From an uncultured Kouleothrix sp. (GTDB lineage Bacteria; Chloroflexota; Chloroflexia; Chloroflexales; Roseiflexaceae), in NCBI GenBank assembly GCA_937858455.1, contig CALLYN010000537.1, positions 1-20,108 on the forward strand: a DNA stretch of 20,108 bases, in the 5' to 3' direction. Position 1 is the first letter of the stretch, and the number at the start of each line of letters is the position of its first letter. The position numbers and the translations under genes were made by a program. Below, piece by piece: positions 1-6,746 of the stretch. Below the pieces are notes generated by a model. The model saw only the letters and a list, made by a program, of their open reading frames with translations. It was not told the origin of the DNA and made no database searches.

Positions 1-2
1 TC

Positions 3-473
3 GGCGCCGATGGCGTGGCGCGGGTTCTCGACTTCGGGATCGCCTGGGCCAAGCGCCGGAGCGAGCGCACCGAGAGCGGACAGATCAAGGGCAAGCTCAC
101 CTACATGGCGCCCGAGCAGCTCGCCGGCGGCAAGGTCGACCGCCGCGCCGACGTCTACTCCGCGTCGCTCGTGGTGTGGGAGATGCTCCTCGGCGAGAAG
201 CCGTTCGATCGCGAGGACGTCGCCAACCTGGTGTTCCGCAAGCTCAAGCGCGAGGTGGAGCGGCCGAGCAACGCGCGCATGTCGATCGCCGACGCGGTCG
301 ACGCGGTGATCGTGCGGGGGTTCGCGCGCGATCCGGACCGCCGCTTCGGGACCGCGCGCGAGATGGCCGAGGCGATCGCCGACTACGGCGACCCCGCGTC
401 GCCGGAGCAGGTCGCCGACTGGGTCGCGGACGTCTGCGGCGATCGGCTCGCGGCGCGGCCAGGCCGATTATGA
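3..473 (+). pseudogene. Serine/threonine protein kinase, C-terminal part of the catalytic domain (partial, both ends cut)
   Basis: This is the C-lobe of a Hanks-type (PknB-like) protein kinase, which would phosphorylate Ser/Thr on partner proteins. The reading frame is open at the left edge of the window. Visible motifs are DFG (VLDFGIAWA), the activation-loop and P+1 segment KLTYMAPEQL, and the subdomain IX segment RADVYSASLVVWEMLLGEKPF, whose Asp is at DVYS. After that come the helices ending in ARDPDRRF, usual for bacterial kinases. The N-lobe and catalytic loop lie outside the window. The frame stops at 471-473, only a few codons after the sequence changes character near 455-465, so the stop is probably not the natural one. 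Codon use is extremely GC-rich and resembles myxobacteria, unlike the following genes. The kinase identity is very secure; calling it a truncated piece from another genome is inference. Confidence 0.85.
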
Positions 474-954
474 TACCGGCGACCGCGCGCGCCAAGTGCG
501 CGACGAGGCCGGCTCGAACTGGCAGGAAAGCAGCAAGGTCGGCACTGTCGGCGGCACGGTTGCGGGCGCGGCCACCGGCGCGGCGATGGGCTCGGTTGGC
601 GGGCCGATCGGCACCGTGGCGGGCGGCCTTGCCGGCGCAGCTGCGGGCGCGGTCACTGGCGCCGTGGGCGACACCGTCGGCGAGAGCGCCGAGGATCGCT
701 TCCGTGGCTACGACAGCGACTTCCGCACGCACTACCAGAGCTATGGCACCAGCAGCGGCTACTCATACGACCAGTACCTGCCGGTGTATCGCTACGGCTA
801 CAACCTGGCCAACGACCCGGCCTACCAGGGCCGCGACTGGGGCACGATCGAGAGCGATGCGCGCACGCGCTGGGAAGAGCGCAACCCCGGCACCTGGGAT
901 CGCTTCAAGGACTCGGTGCGCTACGCCTGGGACAAGGCGCGCAGCAAGATCTAG
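463..954 (+). CDS. Glycine-zipper protein with C-terminal Tyr-rich module (5' truncated)
   Basis: The function is unknown. The frame opens without a convincing start: it reads in from the preceding kinase piece, and GTG at 496 is the first possible start but has no clear ribosome site. From residue about 25 there is a run of GG/GA repeats (GTVGGTVAGAATGAAMGSVG and similar) of glycine-zipper type. Such zippers form tightly packed helix hairpins that associate with membranes. The C-terminal half has the pattern GYSYDQYLPVYRYGYNLAND, a Trp-Gly pair, a W-x-x-RNPGTWDRFKDSVRYAW segment and a Lys-rich end. To my recollection this C-terminal module also occurs in bacterial stress-related proteins, sometimes with DUF2382, but I cannot verify that here. 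The N-terminus was probably lost at the joint near 463. The stop at 952-954 is followed by a large hairpin. Confidence 0.65.
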   Translation, partial: ADYDTGDRARQVRDEAGSNWQESSKVGTVGGTVAGAATGAAMGSVGGPIGTVAGGLAGAAAGAVTGAVGDTVGESAEDRFRGYDSDFRTHYQSYGTSSGYSYDQYLPVYRYGYNLANDPAYQGRDWGTIESDARTRWEERNPGTWDRFKDSVRYAWDKARSKI

Positions 955-970
955 TACCACATCCGAACTT

Positions 971-1106
971 TGGCTATGCGAAGGCCTGCCCGGCTTTGCC
1001 GGGCAGGCCTTCGCATAGCCAGAGTGTAACGGTACGCAATTGAGCCTGCGGCAGCATGACTTGTTCACCTCTGACGAAGGCTGAGCGCGCCAGCTGCGTA
1101 AGCCCT
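971..1106. repeat. MITE-like repeat element, copy 1 (degenerate, one recognisable end)
   Basis: The segment contains a perfect 23-base inverted repeat (971-993 and 999-1021, loop CTTTG). It ends with a 31-base block (1076-1106) that matches the reverse complement of 13,009-13,039 at 28 of 31 positions. The terminal TGCGTAAGCCCT is the same end sequence seen in the copies at 13,009 and 16,837. The opposite terminal repeat was not found next to 971, so this copy seems eroded or shortened. No coding capacity is visible. The hairpin lies just after the glycine-zipper gene and may end its transcript, although no T-run follows it. Confidence 0.7.
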
Positions 1107-1132
1107 AAACCGTCAAAGCAATCGTAGCCACA

Positions 1133-1165
1133 GGCGCGGCGAGCTGCTATTCAGCTCGCCGCGCC
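1133..1165. repeat. Perfect 14-bp GC-rich hairpin
   Basis: The arms 1133-1146 (GGCGCGGCGAGCTG) and 1152-1165 are exact reverse complements around a five-base loop, CTATT. There is no clean T-run after it, so it is a weak terminator candidate. It lies between the repeat element and the promoter of the next gene. Confidence 0.6.
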
Positions 1166-1191
1166 GTGCTGTTCCTGTCCCTTTGAACAGC

Positions 1192-1219
1192 TTGCCCTGG
1201 TACGCGAACAGTTTATGAT
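1192..1219 (+). promoter_or_regulatory. Candidate sigma70-type promoter for the DUF5519 gene
   Basis: TTGCCC (1192-1197), a 16-base spacer and TATGAT (1214-1219) lie about 35 bases before the start codon at 1255. An imperfect inverted repeat (1205-1215 against 1220-1230, CGAAC.GTTTA type) overlaps the -10 region and could be an operator. This is a pattern match only. Confidence 0.4.
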
Positions 1220-1254
1220 AAAACCGTTCGGCGATACGAGTACGAGGGCTACGT

Positions 1255-1581
1255 ATGGAGACAATTGCCACAACGATCGAGCGCACGCTGCTGGCGTGGC
1301 CAGGCGTCAGCGCGCAGCCACACCGCTTTGGCGGGGTCGAGTTTCACGTCAACAACCACGAGATCGGGCACCTGCACGGCAGCTACCTGGCCGATCTGCC
1401 ATTCCCGCGCAAAATCCGCGACGAGCTGGTTGCCGCTGGCCGCGCGCAGGCGCACCACATCCTGCCCGACACCGGCTGGGTCAGCTACTTCATTCGTGGC
1501 GGCGACGACCTCGCGCCGGTGCTGGCGCTGTTTCGCCTGAACTACGAGCGCCTGGTTGCCGGGCGGCCGGCGGCCACGTAG
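1255..1581 (+). CDS. DUF5519 / luciferase-family small protein
   Basis: The 108-residue protein has the compact pattern of the DUF5519 (luciferase-domain) family: PGVSAQPHRFGGVEFHVNN near the N-terminus, then EIGHLHG, the segment LADLPFPRKIRDELVAAGRA, HHILPDTGWVSYFIRG and a final LFRLNYERL. The biochemical role of this family is not established, and nothing here adds a function. The ATG at 1255 is preceded by a GAGGG stretch around 1243 at usable distance, and the hallmark domain starts soon after it. Its length fits single-domain members. A candidate promoter lies just upstream. The next gene, murJ, follows after 87 bases in the same direction, so co-transcription is possible. The family call comes from recognised motifs; function is left open. 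Confidence 0.75.
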   Translation: METIATTIERTLLAWPGVSAQPHRFGGVEFHVNNHEIGHLHGSYLADLPFPRKIRDELVAAGRAQAHHILPDTGWVSYFIRGGDDLAPVLALFRLNYERLVAGRPAAT

Positions 1582-1668
1582 CAGGCTGCTGTACGAGCGC
1601 GCTACGAGCGCAGCAAGACCTGCCGCGTAGAATACCGCCAACACGCATATATACACAGGAGGCAAGCG

Positions 1669-3210
1669 ATGGCTCTTGCGTTAGGCGGGCAGGCGGTTCA
1701 CCAGCCTGGCGGCGACACCCCAAACATGGTGCTGGGCGGCTACACCGCCCTGGCCGAGAGCGCCTGGATGGGCGCGGCACAGGCCAGCGATGTGCTCGAG
1801 AGCGTGCGCGCTGCGCCGGCAGGCGCTGCCCGCCGGCCAGTGCTGCCGCGCCTGCCGCGCCTGCGGCTGGCCGGGCTGCTGACGCGCGAGTTCAGCATTG
1901 CCGAAGCGACCTTTATTCTCATGGCCTCGTTCTTTGTCTCGGCGGCACTGGGCGCGGTGCGGCAGGTGCTGTTCAACGCCGCGTTTGGCGCGGGCGCCGA
2001 GGCCAGCGCCTACTATGCGGCGTTTCGCCTGCCCGACACGCTATTCAGCCTGATCGCCGGCGGGGCGCTTTCGAGCGCCATGATCCCGGTGCTGCTCCGC
2101 ACAATCCAGCAGGATGGCGCCGAAGCCGGCTGGCGGCTCACCAGCCAGGTGCTTTCGGCCCTGCTGCTGGTGTTCGCGGCGGTGGTGGCCGTCGGCGAAG
2201 TCTTCACGCCATTCTTTGTGACCAACCTGCTCGCGCCGGGCTTCGACACGCCCACCAGCAGCTTGACGATTGCGCTCACGCGGGTGATGCTGCTGCAGCC
2301 ATTGATCCTGGCGATCGGCAGCGTTGCCACGGCCGTGCTGAACAGCCGCAACCAGTTCCTGCTCACCGCGCTGTCGGTCGCGAGCCACAATATCACGCTG
2401 ATCGCCGGCATTGTGGCGGCGCGCTTCATCCCGAGCCTGGGGATCTATGGTCCAACGCTGGGTGTGGTGGCCGGCGCAGTGCTGCAGGTGCTGATCCTGC
2501 TGCCTGGGCTAGGCCAGCGCGGCAGCGGCCTGCGACTGCGGCTCGACCTGGCCGACCAGCGGCTGCGCGAGGTGCTGCGGCTGCTTATACCCAACGGCCT
2601 CTCGGTAGGCGTGAACTACGCCGGTTTCATCCTCGATACCGCGTTTGCCTCCAAAGCGCCCGAGCTGGCCGGTCTGCCGGCCATTCAGAACGCCTGGCTG
2701 CTCGTAGGGCTGCCGATCGCGCTGCTTGGCCAGGCGGTAGGCCAGTCGGCGTTTCCGCGATTGGCCGGGCACGCCGCCGCCGGCGAATGGCTGCCCATGC
2801 GCCGCACGCTGCTGCGATCGCTTGGCGCGGTGGTGGCGCTGGCCATCCCGGCTCTGCTGGCGCTGATAGCGCTCGGCCGCACCGTCGTTCGCATTCTGTT
2901 CGAGCGCGGTAAGTTCGACGCCGCCGCCGGCACGCTGACGTACCAGGTGCTCGTGGTCTACGCGGTCGCGCTGCCGTTCTATGTGGCCACCGAGGTGATA
3001 ACCCGCGGCCTGATTGCGCTCGATGATACCCGGACGCCGCTTGCGACGAACGCCCTGCAGATCGCCGGCCGCTGGCTGCTGCTCGCGCTGCTGGTCGGCC
3101 AGATCGGCGTTATCGCAATTCCGGCGGCCTTTGCGATTACCGCCTCGGCCGAGACGCTGATCCTCGGCACAGTGCTGCTGCTGAAGCTGCGCCGGCGCGT
3201 TCGCGGCTAG
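1669..3210 (+). CDS. murJ: Lipid II flippase MurJ (MviN family)
   Basis: MurJ is a MOP-superfamily inner-membrane protein that moves lipid-linked peptidoglycan precursor from the cytoplasmic to the outer face of the membrane. Residue 85 onward is a long series of hydrophobic helices. The typical N-terminal signature is present: GAVRQVLFNAAFG (Arg98), AFRLPDTLFSLIAGGALSSA (Arg120) and MIPVL. The later family segments NSRNQFLLTALS and LFERGKFD are also visible. The first 80 or so residues are Pro/Ala/Arg-rich and not membrane-like. Classic MurJ begins almost at the first helix, so this is an extension. The start is supported by an AGGAGG ribosome site (about 1656-1662) just before the ATG at 1669. 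Total length, 513 residues, is near the E. coli protein, but the membrane core is shorter, about 430 residues. It is followed by an oxidoreductase with its own candidate promoter. Confidence 0.93.
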   Translation: MALALGGQAVHQPGGDTPNMVLGGYTALAESAWMGAAQASDVLESVRAAPAGAARRPVLPRLPRLRLAGLLTREFSIAEATFILMASFFVSAALGAVRQVLFNAAFGAGAEASAYYAAFRLPDTLFSLIAGGALSSAMIPVLLRTIQQDGAEAGWRLTSQVLSALLLVFAAVVAVGEVFTPFFVTNLLAPGFDTPTSSLTIALTRVMLLQPLILAIGSVATAVLNSRNQFLLTALSVASHNITLIAGIVAARFIPSLGIYGPTLGVVAGAVLQVLILLPGLGQRGSGLRLRLDLADQRLREVLRLLIPNGLSVGVNYAGFILDTAFASKAPELAGLPAIQNAWLLVGLPIALLGQAVGQSAFPRLAGHAAAGEWLPMRRTLLRSLGAVVALAIPALLALIALGRTVVRILFERGKFDAAAGTLTYQVLVVYAVALPFYVATEVITRGLIALDDTRTPLATNALQIAGRWLLLALLVGQIGVIAIPAAFAITASAETLILGTVLLLKLRRRVRG

Positions 3211-3219
3211 CGCGCGCGC

Positions 3220-3249
3220 TTGCGAAACCGGCGCGGTACAGGGTATCAT
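3220..3249 (+). promoter_or_regulatory. Candidate promoter for the FAD oxidoreductase gene
   Basis: TTGCGA (3220-3225), an 18-base spacer and TATCAT (3244-3249) lie in the 70-base gap between murJ and the next start codon at 3281. The predicted start of transcription would fall around 3256. Pattern match only. Confidence 0.4.
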
Positions 3250-3280
3250 GGCGCCGGGAGCAGTGTTGTGAGAAGGATCT

Positions 3281-4570
3281 ATGCACATACTAATCGTTGG
3301 CGCCGGGCTGGCTGGCCTGGCGTGCGCGCGCATGCTGGCGCGCTGGAAGATTGACATAACAATTTTCGAGGCATCCGATGGCGTGGGCGGGCGCGTACGC
3401 AGCGATTACGCCGACGGCTACACCTTCGACCGGGGCTTCCAGGTGCTGTTCGACGCTTACCCCGCTGCGCAGCGCCAGCTCGATCTGGCCGCGCTTGATT
3501 TGCGGGCCTTCGACCCTGGCGCGATCATCTGCCTGCCTGGGCGGCGCGTGGTGCTGACCGACCCGCTGCGCGATCCGGCGTGGCGCGATCGGCTGGCGGC
3601 GGCAGTGACGCCGGCGATCTCGCCGCTCGATAAGCTGCGCACGCTGCGGCTTGCGACAAGCCTGCGCGGGCAGACGATCGACGAGATGCTGGACGGCTCC
3701 GATCAGCCGAGCTACGAGTTTCTGCGCGAGTGTGGCTTCAGCGATGCTACGATCGACCTGTTCTTCCGCCCGTTCTACGGTGGCGTGCTGTTCGACCGCG
3801 CACTCGCCACAAGCGCCAAATGCCTCAAGTTCGACTTCAAGATGCTGGCCGATGGCCGCGCCTGCCTGCCGGCCGGCGGCATGGGCGCAATCAGCGCGCA
3901 GCTGGCCGCTCCGCTGCTTGCCGCCGGCCGCGTGCTGCTGAACACGCCGGCGACGGCGCTGCTACGCGATGGCGAGCGGGTCGTTGGTGTAAGGTTACAT
4001 AATGGAGAAGAGCTACGCGCCGACGCAGTGGTGCTGGCGACGCCCGCGCCCGAGGCAGCACGGCTGAGCGGCTTGCCAATGCCTTCGCAGGCGCGTGGCA
4101 CCATCGCGCTCTACTATGCCGGCGACCAGCCGCTGTACGCGGGCGCCAAGCTGCTGCTGAACCCCGCGCCCGACGCGTTTGTGAACAATGCGCAGCTGCT
4201 GACGAACGTGGCGCCTTCGTATGCGCCGCCCGGCAAGCACCTATTGGGCGCGACAGTGATCGGCGTGCCCGACCTGAGCGACCACGAGCTGTTCCGGCGC
4301 GGCCTGCGCGATCTGCACGCAATGGTTGAAGGTGACATAACGGCGCAGGCCGCGCTAGCAGGCTACCAGCCGCTCCGGCTCTACCGCATCCCTTTCGCGC
4401 AGTTTGGCCAGGCGCCCGGCAGCCACCCCGGCCTGCCCGACAACCGCAGCGGCCAGGCCGGGCTGTACTTCGCCGCCGAGTTCACCGAGGCCAGCAGCCT
4501 GAACGCCGCGATGATCAGCGGCGAGAAGTGCGCCGCAGCGCTGGCCGAAGACCTGGTGGGTCGTGCCTAG
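3281..4570 (+). CDS. FAD-dependent oxidoreductase, amine oxidase / protoporphyrinogen oxidase-like
   Basis: The 429-residue protein starts with a classic FAD-binding Rossmann motif, ILIVGAGLAGLACARML (Gly7, Gly9, Gly12). An acidic residue ends the second strand (FEAS), followed by the GGRVRSD motif that marks the flavin amine oxidase / phytoene desaturase / HemY superfamily. Near the C-terminus, YFAAEFTEASSLNAAMISGE is the second FAD-contacting motif of this superfamily. The substrate cannot be told from the sequence; amine, carotenoid or porphyrinogen oxidation are all possible. No membrane segment or signal peptide is evident, so the protein is probably cytoplasmic. The AGAAGGAT ribosome site ends four bases before the ATG. 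The gene converges with the dienelactone hydrolase gene, and the two stop codons overlap within the palindrome CCTAGG (4566-4571). Confidence 0.85.
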   Translation: MHILIVGAGLAGLACARMLARWKIDITIFEASDGVGGRVRSDYADGYTFDRGFQVLFDAYPAAQRQLDLAALDLRAFDPGAIICLPGRRVVLTDPLRDPAWRDRLAAAVTPAISPLDKLRTLRLATSLRGQTIDEMLDGSDQPSYEFLRECGFSDATIDLFFRPFYGGVLFDRALATSAKCLKFDFKMLADGRACLPAGGMGAISAQLAAPLLAAGRVLLNTPATALLRDGERVVGVRLHNGEELRADAVVLATPAPEAARLSGLPMPSQARGTIALYYAGDQPLYAGAKLLLNPAPDAFVNNAQLLTNVAPSYAPPGKHLLGATVIGVPDLSDHELFRRGLRDLHAMVEGDITAQAALAGYQPLRLYRIPFAQFGQAPGSHPGLPDNRSGQAGLYFAAEFTEASSLNAAMISGEKCAAALAEDLVGRA

Positions 4571-5613
4571 GCTTTGAGATACTTCTCGAACCAGGCCAGC
4601 GTGTCTTTCCAGGCCGCTGCTGCCGCGTCCTGGTTATAGTTTGGGCCGGTGTCGTTGTTGAAGGCGTGGTTGGCGCCGTCGTACACACGCTTCTCGTAGG
4701 TCTTGCCGGCGCTCTCCATAGCCCGCTCGAGCGCCGGGATCGTGCTGTTGACGCGCTGGTCGTTGCCGCCGTACTGGCCGAGAATCGCCGCGTTGGTCGC
4801 AGCCATCTGGCTGGCCGGGTCGGGTGTGACGCCGTAGTAGCACACTGCCGCCGCGATGGTTGGGTTGGCTGCGGCCAGGCGCAGAGTGTATGCGCCGCCA
4901 AAGCAGAAGCCTACCACGCCATGTTTACCCGACATAATGTCGGGCTGCTGATCGAGAAAGGCGACTGCCGCATTAAGATCGGCCACCAGCTCGTCGGGCT
5001 TTGCGTTGGCAAAAAAGGCTTGGATCTGGCTGCCCAGCTTGGCCGTGCCGCCCGCGCGCGAGGCCAGGTCTGGCGCGATGGCGATATAGCCGGCTTTTGC
5101 GACGCGGCGGGCTACGTCGCGGATGTGGTCGGTCAGGCCGCGATTCTCGTGGATCACCACTACGCCTGGGTAGCTGCCGGCGGCGCTTGGGCGCGCCAGG
5201 TAGCTGCTCAGTGGCGCATCGCCGGGTATGCGTACCTCCTCGGCGCGCACTGCCGGGTCGTCGGCGGCTACGGCGAGTGGCGCAGAGCTGTTAGGCGCTG
5301 GTTGGGAAGTGGCGGCGGGGTGGCTGGTTGGCGCGCTCGACGTAGCTGGCGTGGGGTTTGCCGTGGGCGCGGTTGTGGGCGCCGTAGCGCCATTGGTAGG
5401 CGCAGGCAGGGGCGTGGCCGCACCGCGGGCATCGCCGCAGGCAGCAAGCAGCGCTGCGGCGGCGGCAGCCCCGCCGCAGATCCCGAGCACGCGGCGCAAC
5501 ATCTCGCGGCGCGTCATCAGCCCTTCTTGGTAGTCTTCATACATTTCTTCGCCTAGGTAGCGCTGCATCTGGCTCAGCTGCGCTACGGCGACCTCGCGGC
5601 GGCTGCGGGGCAT
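4567..5613 (-). CDS. Dienelactone hydrolase family protein, exported (Tat-like signal with lipobox)
   Basis: This is an alpha/beta hydrolase of the dienelactone hydrolase (DLH) family. The likely catalytic triad is Cys237 in GFCFGG, Asp285 in GGNDQRV and His316 in GANHAF, matching the family's Cys-His-Asp arrangement; the oxyanion region is IHENRGL. The first 33 residues are a charged leader, followed by TRREMLRRV (Arg35-Arg36) and an Ala-rich hydrophobic stretch that ends in LAAC (Cys59). This looks like a Tat-type signal with a lipobox, so the enzyme is probably anchored outside the membrane after folding. Residues 60-115 are a Thr/Pro/Ala linker. GGAGGAG just before the ATG at 5613 is a strong ribosome site. 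Its true substrate is unknown, since DLH relatives act on many lactones and esters. A TATAAT on the minus strand (5694-5699) may be its -10 box, with a repeat element in the leader. Confidence 0.88.
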   Translation of the reverse strand: MPRSRREVAVAQLSQMQRYLGEEMYEDYQEGLMTRREMLRRVLGICGGAAAAAALLAACGDARGAATPLPAPTNGATAPTTAPTANPTPATSSAPTSHPAATSQPAPNSSAPLAVAADDPAVRAEEVRIPGDAPLSSYLARPSAAGSYPGVVVIHENRGLTDHIRDVARRVAKAGYIAIAPDLASRAGGTAKLGSQIQAFFANAKPDELVADLNAAVAFLDQQPDIMSGKHGVVGFCFGGAYTLRLAAANPTIAAAVCYYGVTPDPASQMAATNAAILGQYGGNDQRVNSTIPALERAMESAGKTYEKRVYDGANHAFNNDTGPNYNQDAAAAAWKDTLAWFEKYLKA

Positions 5614-5631
5614 GATTCTCCTCCTTCTACG

Positions 5632-5686
5632 TATGTGCGCGGTTTTTCCACGCAGAGCTTGGAAAAACCGCGCACCGATGCGTAAG
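5632..5686. repeat. MITE-like repeat, short copy with perfect hairpin
   Basis: Perfect 16-base arms (5635-5650 and 5660-5675, GTGCGCGGTTTTTCCA type) surround a nine-base loop. The arm sequence is close to that of the hairpin at 13,066-13,106. The right side carries TGCGTAAGTTCT (5679-5690), like the ends of the other copies. The 7-base direct repeat TTCTACG (5625-5631 and 5687-5693) flanks it and could be a target duplication. It lies in the 5' leader of the dienelactone hydrolase gene, upstream of the ribosome site. Confidence 0.55.
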
Positions 5687-5746
5687 TTCTACGATTATAG
5701 CCTGCGCAGCCGTGCTCAGAATGAGAGCCTGGTAAGAGTTTCATTC

Positions 5747-5776
5747 AAAGCAACATTAGTGATGTAATGTTGCTTT
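5747..5776 (-). terminator. Second hairpin downstream of the kinase gene, backup terminator
   Basis: Perfect 12-base arms AAAGCAACATTA (5747-5758) and 5765-5776 surround a six-base loop. It lies immediately beyond the first terminator on the minus strand. The arm ends in several T residues when read on that strand, but the T-run is short. Confidence 0.5.
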
Positions 5777-5781
5777 AGAAC

Positions 5782-5821
5782 AAAGAACCAGGGTTTGAGC
5801 GTACTCAAACCCTGGTTCTTT
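5782..5821 (-). terminator. Rho-independent terminator of the PTS operon
   Basis: Perfect 18-base arms (5782-5799 and 5804-5821, AAAGAACCAGGGTTTGAG) surround a four-base loop. The hairpin overlaps the stop codon of the last gene of the minus-strand operon and ends in CTTTGTTCT on that strand. Its position right at the operon's end supports the terminator call. Confidence 0.75.
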
Positions 5822-6746
5822 AGTCTAGCTGATCGATTGCGACCTGCGCCGCAAGCCGCGTCACTTCGTCGCGCGTACCGACTGCGGTGCCATCGTGGGC
5901 GGCCGTAGCAGCGCCACAAGCCACCGCCCAGCGCAGCACCTCGGCAGGTGTCTGGCCCTGGCTGAGCCCCCACACCAAGCCACCTACCAGCGAGTCGCCT
6001 GCGCCGATCGGATTGCGCTGCTCGATCGGTGGAGGTGTAGCTAGCCACCCGCGCCCGCCCGTCACCAGCAGCGCCCCGGCGGCGCCAAGTGACACAACTA
6101 CCTGCTCGATCCCATCCAGCGCCCGCGCCGCCGCCAGCGCCTCGGCCGGGGTGTTCACTGGCCGCCCGGTGAGCTGGCTGGCCTCGTAGCCGTTGGGCTT
6201 GACCAAGAATGGCCGTGCGGCGCAGCTCACCTGTAGCGCTTCACCGCTAGTGTCCAGTAATACCTGGCCGTTCAGTTCCTTTATTATGTCGATTAAATCT
6301 GCATAAAAGCTGGGTGGCAGCCCGGGCGGCAGACTACCCGCCAGAACCCACCAATCGCCTGGGCGGGCCAAAGTGCGAACCCGTTCAACCAGGGCTGCCC
6401 GCTCGGCATCCGCGATCGTCGGCCCAGGCTCGTTGACCTTGATATGGCGCGCATGGTCGTGTGGAACGATGCTGATGTTGGTACGCGTCTCGCCAGCGAT
6501 CGCAACAAAGTCTGGCGTAATTCCAATCGCCTCAAGTCCCTCGCGCAGAGTATCGCCGGTGCGCCCGCCCGCGAACCCAAGCGCGACGCTGGGTGTGCCA
6601 AGCGCGGCGAGCATCCGCGATACGTTGAAGCCTTTGCCACCACAGTCGATCCGCGAGCTGGTTGCGCGCAGCACCTCGTCGTACTCCAGCGCAGGCACGG
6701 TCAGCTCGCGGTCAAGCGCCGGGTTCAGCGTGACAGTGTAGATCAT
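5820..6746 (-). CDS. fruK: 1-phosphofructokinase-type sugar phosphate kinase (PfkB/ribokinase family)
   Basis: FruK-type enzymes use ATP to phosphorylate fructose-1-phosphate to fructose-1,6-bisphosphate; tagatose-6-phosphate kinases (LacC) are close relatives. The 308 residues have the family marks in order: YTVTLNPALD at the N-terminus, CGGKGFNVSRML (35-46), ETRTNISI (86-93), KPNGYEASQLTG (183-194) and NPIGAGDSLVGGL (245-257), in which Asp251 is the catalytic base. Length matches the family. It is the last gene of the operon, and its ATG overlaps the stop of the dehydrogenase gene as ATGA, so the two are translationally coupled. A kinase for a ketose monophosphate next to a mannitol-type PTS and a dehydrogenase implies that the dehydrogenase product is its substrate. 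Whether that is fructose-1-phosphate or tagatose-6-phosphate cannot be decided from the sequence. Confidence 0.85.
   Translation of the reverse strand: MIYTVTLNPALDRELTVPALEYDEVLRATSSRIDCGGKGFNVSRMLAALGTPSVALGFAGGRTGDTLREGLEAIGITPDFVAIAGETRTNISIVPHDHARHIKVNEPGPTIADAERAALVERVRTLARPGDWWVLAGSLPPGLPPSFYADLIDIIKELNGQVLLDTSGEALQVSCAARPFLVKPNGYEASQLTGRPVNTPAEALAAARALDGIEQVVVSLGAAGALLVTGGRGWLATPPPIEQRNPIGAGDSLVGGLVWGLSQGQTPAEVLRWAVACGAATAAHDGTAVGTRDEVTRLAAQVAIDQLD

Noticed and set aside
1215..2912. Plus-strand 565-codon open frame overlapping the DUF5519 gene and murJ
   Set aside because: Arg/Ala-rich shadow frame. The overlapping frames carry clear family motifs and ribosome sites.
4528..5556. Plus-strand 342-codon open frame opposite the dienelactone hydrolase
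   Set aside because: The minus strand has the complete catalytic triad, signal and ribosome site. The plus frame has no recognisable features.
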